This document shows, piece by piece, positions 11,240-22,851 of a DNA stretch of 64,000 nucleotides. The notes beneath the pieces were generated by a model, which saw nothing but the letters and a program-made list of their open reading frames with translations, ran no database searches and was not told where the DNA came from. Every line of letters starts with the position of its first letter. Positions within the stretch are counted from its first letter, which is position 1. The DNA comes from Hofstenia miamia (taxonomy: Eukaryota; Xenacoelomorpha; Acoela; Hofsteniidae): NCBI GenBank assembly GCA_900660155.1, contig CABFPE010000510.1, forward strand, positions 329,532 to 393,531, read 5' to 3'. The position numbers were made by a program, and so were the translations under genes.

Positions 11240-13640
11240 AATTAGTTGTTACTCATAGAACATCTAAGGAACCAAAGTGGATCACTAGCCTAGTAAAGCA
11301 CATAGAATTGAAAAAGAACTTTTACTTTTGCAGGAATGATGCTCTATTCAAACATTACTGTGCAAAGTCAAAGAAGGAAGTCCAACTGGCGAAAATTAAT
11401 TTTTAAGTTGTTCCATGCAAAATTGAAGTCTTGGAGAGTGGTTGACAAAATAAGGGGAAATAAGAAATCCAAAAAATTGGATTTTTTTGGACTCTTTCAA
11501 ATATCAATTGTCAGGCTTAACCACTTAGCTGACTCTTTCTCCTTAAATATAAATAACTCAGACTTAGACCTGCTTAGTGATGATTAATATATTGGATAAT
11601 AATTGGCTTCCCTTCACAATTCCCTAAGAAGCTTACAAGCTCTTAATTTAATCCAAGGTCAGTAATGCTCCTCACCCTGATGGGATCTCTTGTATCTTGT
11701 TAAAAAAGCAGTCCTCTGGATTTCTGATCCAATTTGTAGTATCTTCAACACATGTATTCAATCAAGATGTTTCCCTAAAAAATGGAAAACGACCAAAATC
11801 ACTCCAATCCCAAAAATTTTTTATTATAATGATCTCTCTTTCACACCAATTTCATGTTTCTTCTGGTAAAGATCTTTGAAAGAATTATTTATGATAGCAT
11901 TGGTCAACATTTATAATTAGTCTTGATTCCAATCAATTTGCATATATGAAGCACAAATCAACTACTACTCATTAAAATCACTGAGACTGTCTCAAAACTT
12001 ACAAACAATAAGCAGTTCTAAGGAGCTCTATTACAGTCAATCGACTTTTCTAAAGCATTTGACATGTTATCTCATCCAGATCAATATTAATTTTACGATT
12101 TTATTTCAATTGAAATTTGACAAAATGACAACAGTGCTATATATATTTAGTTCGAATTTCTTCTAATTTATAGTCCAGTAAAATTAGAGCAGAAGCCCAA
12201 ATTTGTACCAGTCAGCTATTTGTTCATCATTGTTTTGTTTATGAATACCAGTTTAGTTTTGTATATATACGAATGATTTGTTCATTTATATTCTTTTTCA
12301 ATTTAGTCTCAGTAAATTCGTTTTTACTTTATCTTTCACTTAATATTTCATTAAATTATGTGTTTTTAAATTTCAACTGCGTAGTTAAAGGGCACCCAGA
12401 CGTGGCACGACTTGCCTGGTTTGCTTTTTTTTAACTTAGGTTAGGTGTAAGGTTAGGGCTGTTGTACTGCTTTTCATTCATAATGGAAATTGTTATTATT
12501 GCTTTTACCTAAATTGCACGAGATGAGTTTAAGTTATTTAACTAAACACTTAGGTTCACTACTTCCACCCTAGAGTTAGGGCTGCTTTATTCTTTATCTT
12601 AATTAGGGCTCTAGTCTTATATGACTCTTTCTTAAAGGTTATCCGTTTCGGGTTGGCTGAGTGTGGCCACTTCCCTAACGCAGTCAATTGTTTACTTTTA
12701 ACTTTTATTAGGATAGGGTATAATAGGAGAAGGAGTTAATTGTTTTGTAGCATCAGTAAATCCATGCATTGACTCAAAACCCTTGATAAGATAGGATAGT
12801 AGAATAGTTAGCTGATTTCATACTGATGTCACATTATCTAATCGATCATTTCAGATTCAGCATAATGGCTGCACAATTCACCAAAAACAGATATCTTCTG
12901 GAGTACCACAAAGGATCACCACTTGATCCACTGCTCTTCTTGACTTTCATCTCAGATTTAAATTCATTCAACAAACCACATCATCAAATATGGGGATGAT
13001 TTTACTTTAATCATTGCCATACGCATCAAAATAAAACCTGAACTAAGCAATATTGAAAATTGGCCCTCCAAAAATCGTCTTGATATTAACTTCTGTAAAT
13101 CCTGGCAAATTGTATTTGGCAATAGCTGAATCGATCTCCCTAGGGTCATATCATGTGCATCAAACAAGAAACTGCTTTGATTGCCAATCACATCAACTTC
13201 AGATGGAATAATCACATTGATGATGTATGCAGGAAGGCTTCTAAGAATCTGTTTTGCTTAAGACAACTTAGAAATTACTCAAACAACCAATTCATGTTCA
13301 CTGTTTTCTCTTCTATGCTGTTATCCATCTTTGATTATGCCTCTCAAATTTTTGTGTTGCTCCCCATTAATCTCAATAAAAAACTACAAACGATAATAAA
13401 TCACGGTTTTAAAATTATTGCTGAGTTACAAACTTAAAATTATTAATAGATTCAGAAGAATTCAGCTATCAATTAAATTGCTCAATGAAATGATCAAAAC
13501 CTCACCTCATCTTAATCATTTTTAACCGGATAGACTTCCTCACACTGGTCAGTTTCGTCTGGAAAAATTTTCACGCATCTCAAGAAAAAACCAATTGATT
13601 ACCTGCTGTAATGCAATAAATCATTTCCAAATGGTCCATT
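11240..13640 (+). pseudogene. decayed LINE, linker and reverse transcriptase region
   Basis: Fragments of a non-LTR retrotransposon pol are spread over all three plus frames. The linker between endonuclease and RT reads EPKWITSLVKHIELKKNF near 11270 and DALFKHYCAKSKKE near 11340. RT pieces follow: KIFERIIYDSI near 11868 and FSKAFD near 12046. After a long interruption a GVPQGSPLDPLLF-like motif lies near 12896, with a one-base slip in the CAAAGGA run. C-terminal pieces continue to about 13640 (PHTGQFRLEKFSRIS near 13530). The catalytic YADD box is not recognisable. Many stops and frame changes show an old copy. It looks like the Jockey/CR1/I group of APE-type LINEs; finer placement is not possible by eye. 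Confidence 0.65.
12085..12850. other. probable insertion inside the LINE
   Basis: Between the FSKAFD motif and the GVPQG motif a LINE RT normally has about 130 bases; here there are about 800. The extra sequence differs in character, with TTAGGTTAGG-like and GTTAGGGCT phrases near 12437-12460 and 12577. It therefore probably belongs to a later insertion. Its ends and target duplication could not be fixed and no coding motif was seen. Confidence 0.4.
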
Positions 13641-14139
13641 AATTATAACTCTTTCACTTATTATCAAATATATTGCGGAACTTTGTTATTCTATAATCTC
13701 CAATTATTTTGTCTTTTCCGGGATTCTCATTTTTAATTAATGTAAAAATAGTAGTAGTGAGGTGTTAACATCATTTTAACAAGCAATTTTTAAGTGCTTT
13801 AAATTTCATAATTTTGTTTTGAAGTTATAATCTTTTTAATTAACTTTACATGTATGCACGAGAATAAAAATTTTAATTAATTCCATTGAAGTTCTAAATA
13901 TTAAAATGCAAAACATCTATGCTCGACACCATTGAAAAACATTTTTTTCTTCAAAAACCTTTCTATGATTTTCGATCTGTTAACTTGAAATCCTGACTAA
14001 TGATAATATTGACTAGAAAAAGTTTTACTTCAATTAAGTCAACATAGCAACGATTTTCCAGATTATCGAGAATTGGTGTTTTGATAAAAGTTTAGTATGC
14101 TTTATAGTCGGCTCTAGATTTAGGAGCCATTCTACATAT

Positions 14140-15475
14140 CAAACCTTGTTTTGACATTTATATATCTGTCTGAAGAGATCGTTTCTGCTACATCATGGTC
14201 TGGCTTGGAGATTAACCTGAAAAAATGTGAATTATTCAGGCGTCTAGATCTTAGTGACTTTCAGAAGGAAATAAAGAAATCTAATTCTGCTAATCTTGAG
14301 GTCCTTGGCGCACCCATCAGGAATGACGGATACTGCCAACAATATGTAAATCAGAAACCGACTTTATCTGAGAAACTACTTAAACAGATATCATCATTAC
14401 AAGATCCCCAGATTGCAATAACCCTCTTAAGACATTGTAGTGCATTCTGGAAAATGATACACATTGCTAGATGTTGTCTTCCAAAGCCAATACTTGAACC
14501 TTTAAAAGCCTTTGATCAATCTGTCATGAAGTGCTTTGAAGAATCAGGATGTATTGAGTTGACTGAAAAAGCCCGACAGCAAGCAGCACTGAGCCTTATT
14601 TCTGGAGGTATGGGACTTAGATCAATTGAAGCTCATGCCCCAGCTGCATACATTGCTTCTGTTGTGTCCTCCACTCACACCTCTGACACAAAATCCCTTG
14701 CAACAGCAATTGAACTGTACAATGTAAGGGTGTCTAAAGACGAAGGCCTCATACATGGCTTTCTTTCAAGCTCTTGCAAGAGTCAGAAAAATCTTTCAGA
14801 AGCTATTGAGAAAAAAGTTCATGCAGATTTCATGAATAATTTCTCCACCATCAGTGACTCTGCACGTTGGCATGCTGTTTCTGCACCTAACACGTCAGAT
14901 TGGCTATCAGCTGTTCCTTCTCCAGGACAGATTGGCAAATGCAGGCTTGATGTGCCCATACTGTCCTGACAAAAGCTTAGACCCTTTTGTACATCATGCA
15001 CTAACTTGCAAACGTGGCCAAGATGTAGTCAGTCGCCACAACATTTTTCGGAATACTATTCACGAATTATGCCAGAGAGCTGCACTAAACCCCCATCCTT
15101 GAACAGGGAGCTGGACTTGGTATGTCCGCAGCATTTGATATCACCGTCATTAATCCGCTCAACAATAATTTCATTTCAGGAGCAAGCTTGTCAGCATATC
15201 AATGTCTGGAAAAGGCTGAAGAATAAAAACATCAATAAAATAATATGAAATGCAGAGAATTAAACTGGCGATGTGTGCCAATTGCTGTTACACCATATGG
15301 CGCTTTGGGAACAGAAGGAAAAATAGCTTTGAAAAACATTGCAAAAAGAATCGCAGTCCGTTCACACCTAACACCAACCAAAGCACTGAAATCTACTTTT
15401 ATAAGATTGTCAATGACAATCGCGCGATGCACAGCTAGGGCAATTGTATCACGACTTCCAATTGACTACTAAAGC
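14140..15475 (+). pseudogene. C-terminal part of a non-LTR retroelement polyprotein
   Basis: A 272-codon open stretch (14151-14969, beginning on a non-ATG codon) starts just downstream of where an RT catalytic box would be, with GLEINLKKCELF. It continues through VLGAPI and GGMGLRSIEAHAPAAYIASV to NTSDWLSAVPSP. The coding trace then shifts frame near 14950 into CPYCPDKSLDPFVHHALTC, a C-x2-C...H...C zinc-finger-like motif. It then passes through AAFDITVINPLN near 15133 and CVPIAVTPYGALGTEGK near 15270 in other frames. A finger followed by a D-x-T/V core is reminiscent of the restriction-like endonuclease of R2/NeSL-type elements, but that placement is inference. The catalytic RT half is missing, so this is a 5'-truncated, broken copy with several frame changes. 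The last recognisable block ends near 15470. Confidence 0.6.
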
Positions 15476-17911
15476 TTATACGTCAGGAAACACAACAAAC
15501 ATTGAAAACTAAAGAAAAAGTGCAATGGCATCCATCTAATTAAAATAATAACATAAAAATGACAATTCATTCTAATGTTAGAAAAAAATTTATAATTAAG
15601 ATTTTAGATCATGTACATGTAAATTTATTTTGTAAATTGTAAATTTGTATTTAATTTATAAAACAGATTTTTACAAGGAGATCAATAAATACATCTTGTA
15701 ACCTCCATTTCCCGATATTGTGCATGCATCCTTTGCGTGTATCAAACCGGATTAGTATATGATGTTTTTTATTGGTACTGCCAAAAAATATTAACAATAT
15801 ATAGATAGTCAAATGGTTTTCTTTATTACAGTATTGTCTTGCACAGGGTTTCGATGTCACTACCAAACCTTTCCAATCAGCATAATTGTTTCTTATTCCA
15901 GGAAGCCATAGAAGCAGTATACGCTATGCAATCTTTTGATTGGATTTGAAAGCATGCACAAAATAGATTGATTCAGATTGAATCAACCCTCAGCTTAACA
16001 AGACTTCAACTGAGTGAAAAAAACTCTTAAAATAAAGAAAAACGTAATAACATCACTGGTTACAAAATTTCAAAATATGAAATATTGTCATTGGCACTTT
16101 TTCACTACCTAGAAGCGCGGATGGCGTCAATTGACGTAATAATTATATTTTCACTAGTTTGATGCGCATTTACAAATTAATATTCAAAATTCAACACAAC
16201 TAGGGTTAATTTCCTCACTGCAGAGCTAACTCCGTATTTTAACCTTTGAAAAGCATAATTATGTGCAATTAAAAAATGCTAAAAACATAATTAGCACTTT
16301 TTTATAACAAGCATAATTAGGTTTACATCGTTATATAAGGCATGTACAAAAATTCATACAGATTTTTGCAAAATTCAATAATTCAAGAGAAATATGTAGG
16401 TTTGAAACATTATTTAATTTTTTGATGTGAGACCTGATTCTACTGGTGTATTTAACTCATAATACAATTAGTATTTCTTCAAAGGAGTGTAGGCAGAATT
16501 TTCTGACAAGGGGACATGTCAGTCGTGATCAAATGAATGACTATACACGGAGCAAAGCCCTCGCGCATTTTCTCAAAATATTGATAAAATCTATCCTAAA
16601 AATGCATTTCAAGGTCACATGTTTTTAATTTGTTTATCCTTTGCTGAAAGAATGTTTTATTTAGTCAATGAAAATCAATTTTGAAGGCCTGACGGAGGAA
16701 CATTCCACCATGTCACACCTTATGTACGCCAATATTTCCTCATAATTTGTACAAGTGGCTAAGTATATAATAATAATAAATTTATACTAGAAATTACTAA
16801 ATTGTTTTTTCCAATACCATTTGACCTAAATTCTTCATAAATTAGGGACTTGCAAAGCATTTGATTTGAGCGCAGTATTCTTTTAATTTAAAATTTAATC
16901 ATAGAGCTCTTCTACATCATTTCAATCAATATAAATTAGTTTGCAAATTAATGTATAATATTCGTAATATTTTATAGTTTTTCGAAACAAAATGTTCCCA
17001 CATTTGGTAAGTCTTTGTTCAATTGATTTTAAACGATATTTTTGCTTACAAAATTTTCACAACAACACCTTAGATATTTCTGTGAAAATGATAACTTTAA
17101 GAAAACATGCAAGATATGTGATATTGTTCCAAGAACTACAAGTGTCGACAGTGTTGCAATTTCTGCCTTTGCATTCCTGATAATAATATTGTGGAAAAAT
17201 TTTTATTTGAATTATGGGTTTGTACCAAATAAATGTTAGTAAATTTTTTGGTAAATCTCAATTTCGTAATAGCTTCACGCTGTGCCGCCAATTCAAGGTT
17301 TCATATAATAATTGGATTTAAGAGGGTTTTTGTTGCTGCTACACTGTAGGGTTTTTTCAAAACTTTCATCAGGATTTTTGTGTGCTACAAAACATTTGTC
17401 ATGATTTTTTTTAATGTAATTTTTTCACCTTTTTAACTGATTTCTGATAAACTATGCCGGATTTTTTTAACTATATTTAGAACTCATGAACTTAAATTTC
17501 CACCATTTATTGTTTTTCCTGCATGATTAAAAATTTTATTTAGCGCTAATTAACAAAAACTGTGTATTTTACTTAGCGTTAAATACAGATGTTATATTTT
17601 AAAAATTGAAATTGAAAAATATTTTCCTAGCAAAAATCAATATATTACTGTATTTGAAGTAATAGACGAACATACAAATTTTGTAGAGTTCAAAATTAAA
17701 GAATTTGACGCTAAGTATATTCGTTTTCCAAACGAATTATCGTGAATAAGTAACGCTTTTTTAAATTTTTGCATACATAGCTTTCTGAGAATTTTATTAC
17801 TAAAATATAATATAATATATAATATAATGTAGAGCATAACGTTTTGTCATTTTTAAATTCTTGTTCCTTATGTTAAAGGCTTTTTTAATATCATTATGTT
17901 GCGTGTTTACA

Positions 17912-17914
<3 letters not shown>
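15476..17914. other. unassigned AT-rich DNA
   Basis: No recognisable coding motif. A GCGTCAATTGACGTAA palindrome-like phrase lies at about 16124-16139 and resembles the CRE-like pair near 10.08 kb, without a TATA box in a comparable place. Short open stretches here look like chance. Confidence 0.3.

Positions 17915-17945
<31 letters not shown>
17915..17945. repeat. (TA)n microsatellite
   Basis: Alternating TA run that ends exactly at the start of the transposon end described next. Confidence 0.9.
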
Positions 17946-17948
<3 letters not shown>

Positions 17949-18013
17949 GGTGTTTCAGAATTAATAACCTCTCTTTGAGATATAACAAATCACTGATAAC
18001 AAAAATCTATTCT
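17946..18013 (+). mobile_element. left end of a mariner-like transposon, cut by an assembly gap
   Basis: Directly after the TA run comes CAGGGTGTTTCAGAATTA. A CAGGGTG start next to TA is typical of mariner/IS630-like inverted terminal repeats and matches the first seven bases of the complete element at 46206-46660. The rest falls into the run of Ns, so size and coding content are unknown. Confidence 0.5.
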
Positions 18014-18437
18014 NNNNNNNNNNNNNNNNNNNNNNNNNNNNNNNNNNNNNNNNNNNNNNNNNNNNNNNNNNNNNNNNNNNNNNNNNNNNNNNNNNNNNNN
18101 NNNNNNNNNNNNNNNNNNNNNNNNNNNNNNNNNNNNNNNNNNNNNNNNNNNNNNNNNNNNNNNNNNNNNNNNNNNNNNNNNNNNNNNNNNNNNNNNNNNN
18201 NNNNNNNNNNNNNNNNNNNNNNNNNNNNNNNNNNNNNNNNNNNNNNNNNNNNNNNNNNNNNNNNNNNNNNNNNNNNNNNNNNNNNNNNNNNNNNNNNNNN
18301 NNNNNNNNNNNNNNNNNNNNNNNNNNNNNNNNNNNNNNNNNNNNNNNNNNNNNNNNNNNNNNNNNNNNNNNNNNNNNNNNNNNNNNNNNNNNNNNNNNNN
18401 NNNNNNNNNNNNNNNNNNNNNNNNNNNNNNNNNNNNN
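18014..18437. other. assembly gap (424 Ns)
   Basis: Run of Ns. Both sides are (TA)n-rich. The gap hides the body of the mariner-like element. Confidence 1.
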
Positions 18438-18559
18438 TATATATATATACATATATATATTTGAAACTAATTCTTCTGAGACTTTTCATATCGGAAATTA
18501 AAACAAAATTTAATCACATATATTAGACCGATTTTGATAGAGTGTCTATCTTCATCACT

Positions 18560-18790
18560 AAAATGGTGGTAATATTTTAAAAATTAAATTTTTCGTTTAC
18601 TGTTGATGGCAGACTATTTCCAATTTTAGATACCCTCTCATATGTTCTTTGATTCTTACTTTCAAATGTCTCACTGATGTATGAATACGACTGATATGAT
18701 TCCAAAGAAGTACGTCTTTATTTAGAAGATTTTTTGATGTTTTAAAAAACGATAGCATTGGTATAATTTTCATATTCAATGTTTCTAATT
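18560..18790 (-). pseudogene. Penelope-like element, GIY-YIG endonuclease fragment
   Basis: A minus-strand frame ends in VRHLKVRIKEHMRGYLKLEI followed by VCHQQ. This matches the region after the YIG motif in GIY-YIG domains of Penelope-like elements and parallels KRHLVTKMKEHINGHLRSEI in the fragment at 36.4-36.8 kb. The YIGET core itself has been altered (ISRIHTS precedes VRHL). GIY-YIG is the DNA-nicking domain of these retroelements. Downstream, at 18545-18560, a TGATGAAGATAG phrase is compatible with their usual 3' tail. This is a short degenerate remnant; no RT domain is nearby. Confidence 0.5.
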
Positions 18791-18925
18791 TCTCGCTTAG
18801 TTTTTTTTCATTCTAACTTGAGATACATATCATTTCTCTCGATGTATAGCAAATTCCAATAGATGTTTCCTCGTAATGATTTTTTCACTTTTTTTGATTA
18901 TATATTTTATCTACTTCTTTCATTA

Positions 18926-19007
18926 AAATATTATATATATATATATATATATACTGTAGAGCAAAAAACACTATACACTATATAATTATTTTGAAAACCT
19001 TACTAAA

Positions 19008-19050
<43 letters not shown>

Positions 19051-19090
19051 AGCAAAAAACACTATATAATTATTTTGAAAACCCTTCTAA
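18926..19090. repeat. tandem duplication of a (TA)n-bearing unit
   Basis: Two head-to-tail copies of a unit of about 80 bp. Each unit is a TA run followed by CTGTAGAGCAAAAAACACTA and then ATAATTATTTTGAAAACC. The copies differ in TA length and in a small insertion in the first. Confidence 0.9.
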
Positions 19091-19438
19091 ATCGGTTGTT
19101 AGGGATAATTCAACTACTAAATCCAACAGGTACGGATTATTTCATTCATATCCTAAAAACAAATACACTCAGATTTAAGCGCTTATCGAATATGGTCCCA
19201 AATATATGCGCATATGTATACAGCTAGTTTCTTATGAAAATATAAATAAGATGCTTTTCAATTAACCTTTTCAAGTCTGAACCTAGGTAATTTAATTTTT
19301 ATTATAAAAACTGTATGATGCATATTTAGTAGGCTATATTTAAATAAACAAATAATGATGTCATGACTATGGAACTAGAAATTGTCTCGGTCTCCAAAAT
19401 GACTAATAGGATGTATTTGAATGAGATATAAGGATTAA

Positions 19439-19486
19439 TAGTTCCCGTTAGGCTCATGTAAGCATTAGCGGGAACTATAGTTCCCG
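19439..19486. repeat. short inverted repeats with a perfect palindrome
   Basis: CGGGAACTATAGTTCCCG at 19469-19486 is a perfect 18-bp palindrome. A third copy of TAGTTCCCGTTA lies at 19439-19450, so the motif occurs three times in alternating orientation within 50 bp. Function unknown. Confidence 0.7.
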
Positions 19487-19766
19487 TTCGACTCCAAAGG
19501 GTTAAACGAGCACGTCATTCTCAAATGATGTAAATAGACATATTTTTGGACACAATTTTTAATTTGAGCGAGTGTGAATTTATCCTGATGTAAATATGTT
19601 TATACATGAATTGAGAATTTTGCCAATGTCCTGATTTTCAACTCTCTTAATCTATCAAACATTGTATAAAATGTTCGATACTATAGCTTTCCTCATTTTT
19701 GACGATATTCGAGACCCCCCACCCGAAACTTGATTTGGCTTAGCCCCCTCCCTCCCTGTTTGACTT

Positions 19767-19925
19767 TCAGATTTTCTTTTTTAGAACAGCTGTTTTATTT
19801 AATACAGGAATGGATTGTATTTCATGGCGAATTTTTTCTTCTAGGTCATCAATATCTTGAATGGTGTAAAAATAAACTTTTTCCCGTAGGTACCCCCATA
19901 AGAAATAGTCTTCAGAAATATTGAT
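19767..19925 (-). pseudogene. mariner-like transposase, C-terminal fragment
   Basis: The minus strand reads EDYFLWGYLREKVYFYTIQD followed by IDDLEEKIRHEIQSIP. The FLWGYLKxKVY block and the acidic helix after it are hallmarks of the C-terminal part of mariner/IS630-like transposases, downstream of the last catalytic acid. The family pattern stops abruptly near 19925, where hAT-like end sequence begins, so the 5' part was probably separated by insertion. After SIP the frame runs only a few codons and stops. Confidence 0.7.
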
Positions 19926-20129
19926 ATTCGGATGGGATCCGGATAGTGAATAGAATATACCAGATATCGAATAATTCCGGATATTTGACTGTCGTATACC
20001 GAATAGTAATATATTATTTGTAGGCAAACAAGAAATATGATTTTAAAAAAACAAAATATTATCTTATTTTTATGACGACAATATGAAATAATTTAGTTAA
20101 ATATCCATTTTTCAAAATGATTTAAGATA

Positions 20130-20315
20130 TTACTGAGGACAAGGTATAAAACAAATACAAAACAAATACTTCACTAAGTTATAATAACTGCACATAAATT
20201 TCCATATATTATTGTGGCTAAGATTTCTCTCATAAGCCAAGAGTTTTCTCAATATAGAGATACTTCTCTCAGCTGCAGGTGATGATGCTTGATATTTTCG
20301 TAATCTAGCATACAA
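20130..20315 (-). pseudogene. hAT transposase C-terminal dimerisation region
   Basis: The minus strand reads YARLRKYQASSPAAERSISI followed by LRKLLAYERNLSHNNIW. The S-x-AAERS-S pattern followed by a basic helix is the signature of the hATC dimerisation domain at the C-terminus of hAT transposases. Only this end is recognisable; upstream pieces to about 20560 are too decayed to place. It belongs with the hAT end at 21926. Confidence 0.65.
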
Positions 20316-20899
20316 TTCCGATTAAATGTCCATTACCCCTTCCTACCATTATAGCAGTGAAACAGTTATTTTCTAATTTTACAGGTATCATTTCCAAGAT
20401 CACAAGTGGGAGTAATAAGAACATCTGATGGAATTTCAACTTTATCAAACATTGGACAACCTTAATATCTTATGATAGCAGCCTTAATTGAAGCATTAGA
20501 TTGTCAACCCAAAATATTTTGCTTGAAATCCATGAAATAATGTATATAGTTCTATGAATATTTTCCTGCTGCAAGCATACATATGGCAAGTCCTAGAAAC
20601 TTCTCTAGGGTTAGGCCATGAAGTACACTAACTGAAATTGGATGAATATACATATATATATATATACACATATATTAATGAAACTATGGCACACACCACA
20701 AATATTACAGTATTTTCAAAAAAATATATTTTTATTACTTCCTATTAAACACACCCCAAGTCTGAAAACCATCTAATTTTAAGCAAACTGCAGAATAGAC
20801 CAAAAAAAATATGACTTTTATTACTTTGGTTGCCCAAATTATTACTGAAAAGCAACCCCATTCCTCAATTAATATCGACCTCTTGCGGATGAAAATACG

Positions 20900-21725
20900 T
20901 ATAAATTTTGACGCATATTAAATAGACTACATCTGATATATAAATTTTGAATCTCACATTAATGCTACAGTTCGAAAATTAGCTATCGGTATAAGAAATA
21001 TGTCAATGATAGTAAGGCAATTACCCCCTCCCCCTATGCGATAAATCAATTTTTTCATGCATTTTTAATGAGTCACCTAAATTATGCAAATATATTACTT
21101 ACTGACATAAAAGATTGTTTTTGTAGGAAACTTGATATCCAATTAAGATGGGCACTAAATGCTTCAAAGAAAAATTCTTCCAGAACTAAGGACTACATTT
21201 CAAAATCTATCCTTTTCCCAAGACAGCTTGTCATTTTAAATACTATGTTGACCTTTTTTAAACTCATAAAGAACTTACCACCTGTTAATATGATTTCTAT
21301 GTCTGGTTTTATTCATAAGCAGAGCTCCAGATCAAAACATTTTACATGTATTAGATATAGAAAAACAATTATGAAAGAATCATTCATTAATACCGCTATC
21401 CGAACTTGGAATTCATTGTCTAAAGAAATAAAAAACATTGAAAAAATTAAGCGTTTTTAAAAGGCAAATTAAAATTTACCTTAAATATCAGTATATCTCA
21501 GGTAAATCATGGCTAGGATATAAATTTTACAATTATGATTACTCAACAACCCGTACTTGAAATCTCTCATTAGTAATTTTTCCCTAGCCTGGTAGATTTA
21601 TTGTATTGTTATTTGTTGTTTTGTATGTATTACGTACGATTGTATGTTTTTCGACGCTTTTCAGATAAATTACCAGTTATTAATTGTCAATATTTAATTG
21701 AATAAAGAATATCTGTCTTATCTTA
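20900..21725 (+). pseudogene. LINE 3' fragment (RT C-terminal region and 3' tail)
   Basis: The plus strand reads NFESHINATVRKLAIGIRNM near 20945, then MSHLNYANILL from 21068 within a 130-codon open stretch containing AIRTWNSLSKEIKNIEKIKR. These are the thumb and C-terminal blocks of APE-type LINE polyproteins. Just after the last block the frame ends, and about 250 bp later AATAAAGAATATCTG with TCTTA repeats closes the element near 21725. The 5' part with endonuclease and catalytic RT is absent, as is usual for 5'-truncated insertions. It lies inside the hAT element on the opposite strand. Confidence 0.7.
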
Positions 21726-22221
21726 TATATCAGAAGAACTTATTTTGTTGCATGACAACTTCCATATCAGGGATAAACTATAGTTTTTCCTCGATTTTTA
21801 AAGCAATTTTAATCTCAGAATATGTTATCCGGTAAAATTCGGTAACATTTTCCTGGATACCGGATATCCGGATCCGGTTGTGAAATTGCCGATTTTACCA
21901 GCCACCGGCTTCCGCCACATCCCTAGTTGATGTTGTATAGTAATATTAAAGATGTTTTGCAACTAGCATTTTGAATTATTAAGATACAAACCTCACGCAG
22001 CAAACCTAATTTTATATTGTAAGTTAGTCCGAGTCCAATATTTTATAATTTTTTTCCTCCATGATTAGCCTATAAATCTATTTACTTATTTTAATCAACT
22101 CCTTATTTGCACAACAAACTTCAAAAAATTGTAAAGGATGGGTTAGGCGAATCTCAAATGAATTCAATTTAAATGAAGGCTTACTCTTGAAATATGGTAT
22201 ATTAGAAAAAATCGCAGTGAA

Positions 22222-22262
22222 CAGGGATGGCTTTGACGGGGCCGAGGGGGCCTTGACCTTCT
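22222..22262 (+). repeat. hAT-like terminal sequence, single end
   Basis: CAGGGATGGCTTTGACGGGG and the GC-rich bases after it stand out from AT-rich surroundings and look like a hAT end. No partner end or target duplication was found. Confidence 0.25.
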
Positions 22263-22621
22263 GCAAAAAAAAATTTTTTAGATTTTGTTTTAGTATTTTG
22301 CTGTTTTGAATTAAAATGCGAGGACTTTTATTTCCTTTTAACAGGTTCGGTTTTCAGAGAGCATTGAGGCACACCACATTCTTTGTCAGTGTTATTTTCT
22401 TGCATTCCATTGCAATTCTAAGGTATTTAGCAAGCTTTCAGAGAACAAAATTTCTTCATTTTTAGAAATTTTTGGCTTCCTCAATAAATAATTCTTGCCG
22501 CGATCTTTGGTGAACATCTAAACTATTTAAAACGCTTATAAAATAGTTCCTTGAAAAAAGTTGATTTATGTTGCAATAATCTTAAAATCCATTTTTATAC
22601 TTGGCGATTGATATGTTAAAC

Positions 22622-22648
22622 TATAATAATAATAATAATAATAATAAC
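22622..22648. repeat. (TAA)n tract at the 3' end of LINE-A
   Basis: About nine TAA units. On the minus strand this is a (TTA)n tail that follows AATAAA (minus strand at 22665-22660) by about a dozen bases. Confidence 0.95.
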
Positions 22649-22851
22649 TCTTAAATAGCTTTATTGTCCATTTTTTGCACGACATCTGTACATATTTACA
22701 GAAATTGTATATAGAGGCATATAGATATATACATATATACATTTACAAAGTTAATATTTACAGATAGACAAGTACAAATTAAAATAAACTAAGCTACAAC
22801 ACATATATAAAAGAATTTTTAAAATCACACACATATAACAAGTTAAAAATA

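Larger units (their letters stand above)
19926..21926 (-). mobile_element. degenerate hAT transposon with a nested LINE fragment
   Basis: The right end reads, on the minus strand, TAGGGATGTGGCGGAAGCCG, followed within 60 bp by GGATCCGGATATCCGG. The left border near 19930-19945 also carries GGGATCCGGATA, so the two ends share subterminal motifs although the outer left repeat is badly decayed. A hAT dimerisation motif on the minus strand at 20130-20315 supports the family call. A LINE 3' fragment on the opposite strand sits inside (20900-21725). Target duplications could not be confirmed. Confidence 0.5.

Noticed and set aside
10958-11245. 95-codon open stretch just before the decayed LINE, possibly endonuclease remains.
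   Set aside because: No endonuclease motif (N, TETW, GDxN, SDH) can be read in it.
17861-18526. Long open frames across runs of N near 18 kb, 35 kb and 56 kb.
   Set aside because: They exist only because Ns contain no stop codons.
22078-22266. Minus-strand stretch beginning QKVKAPSAPSKPSLF.
   Set aside because: It is the translation of the GC-rich hAT-like end at 22222-22262 and AT-rich flank, not a gene.
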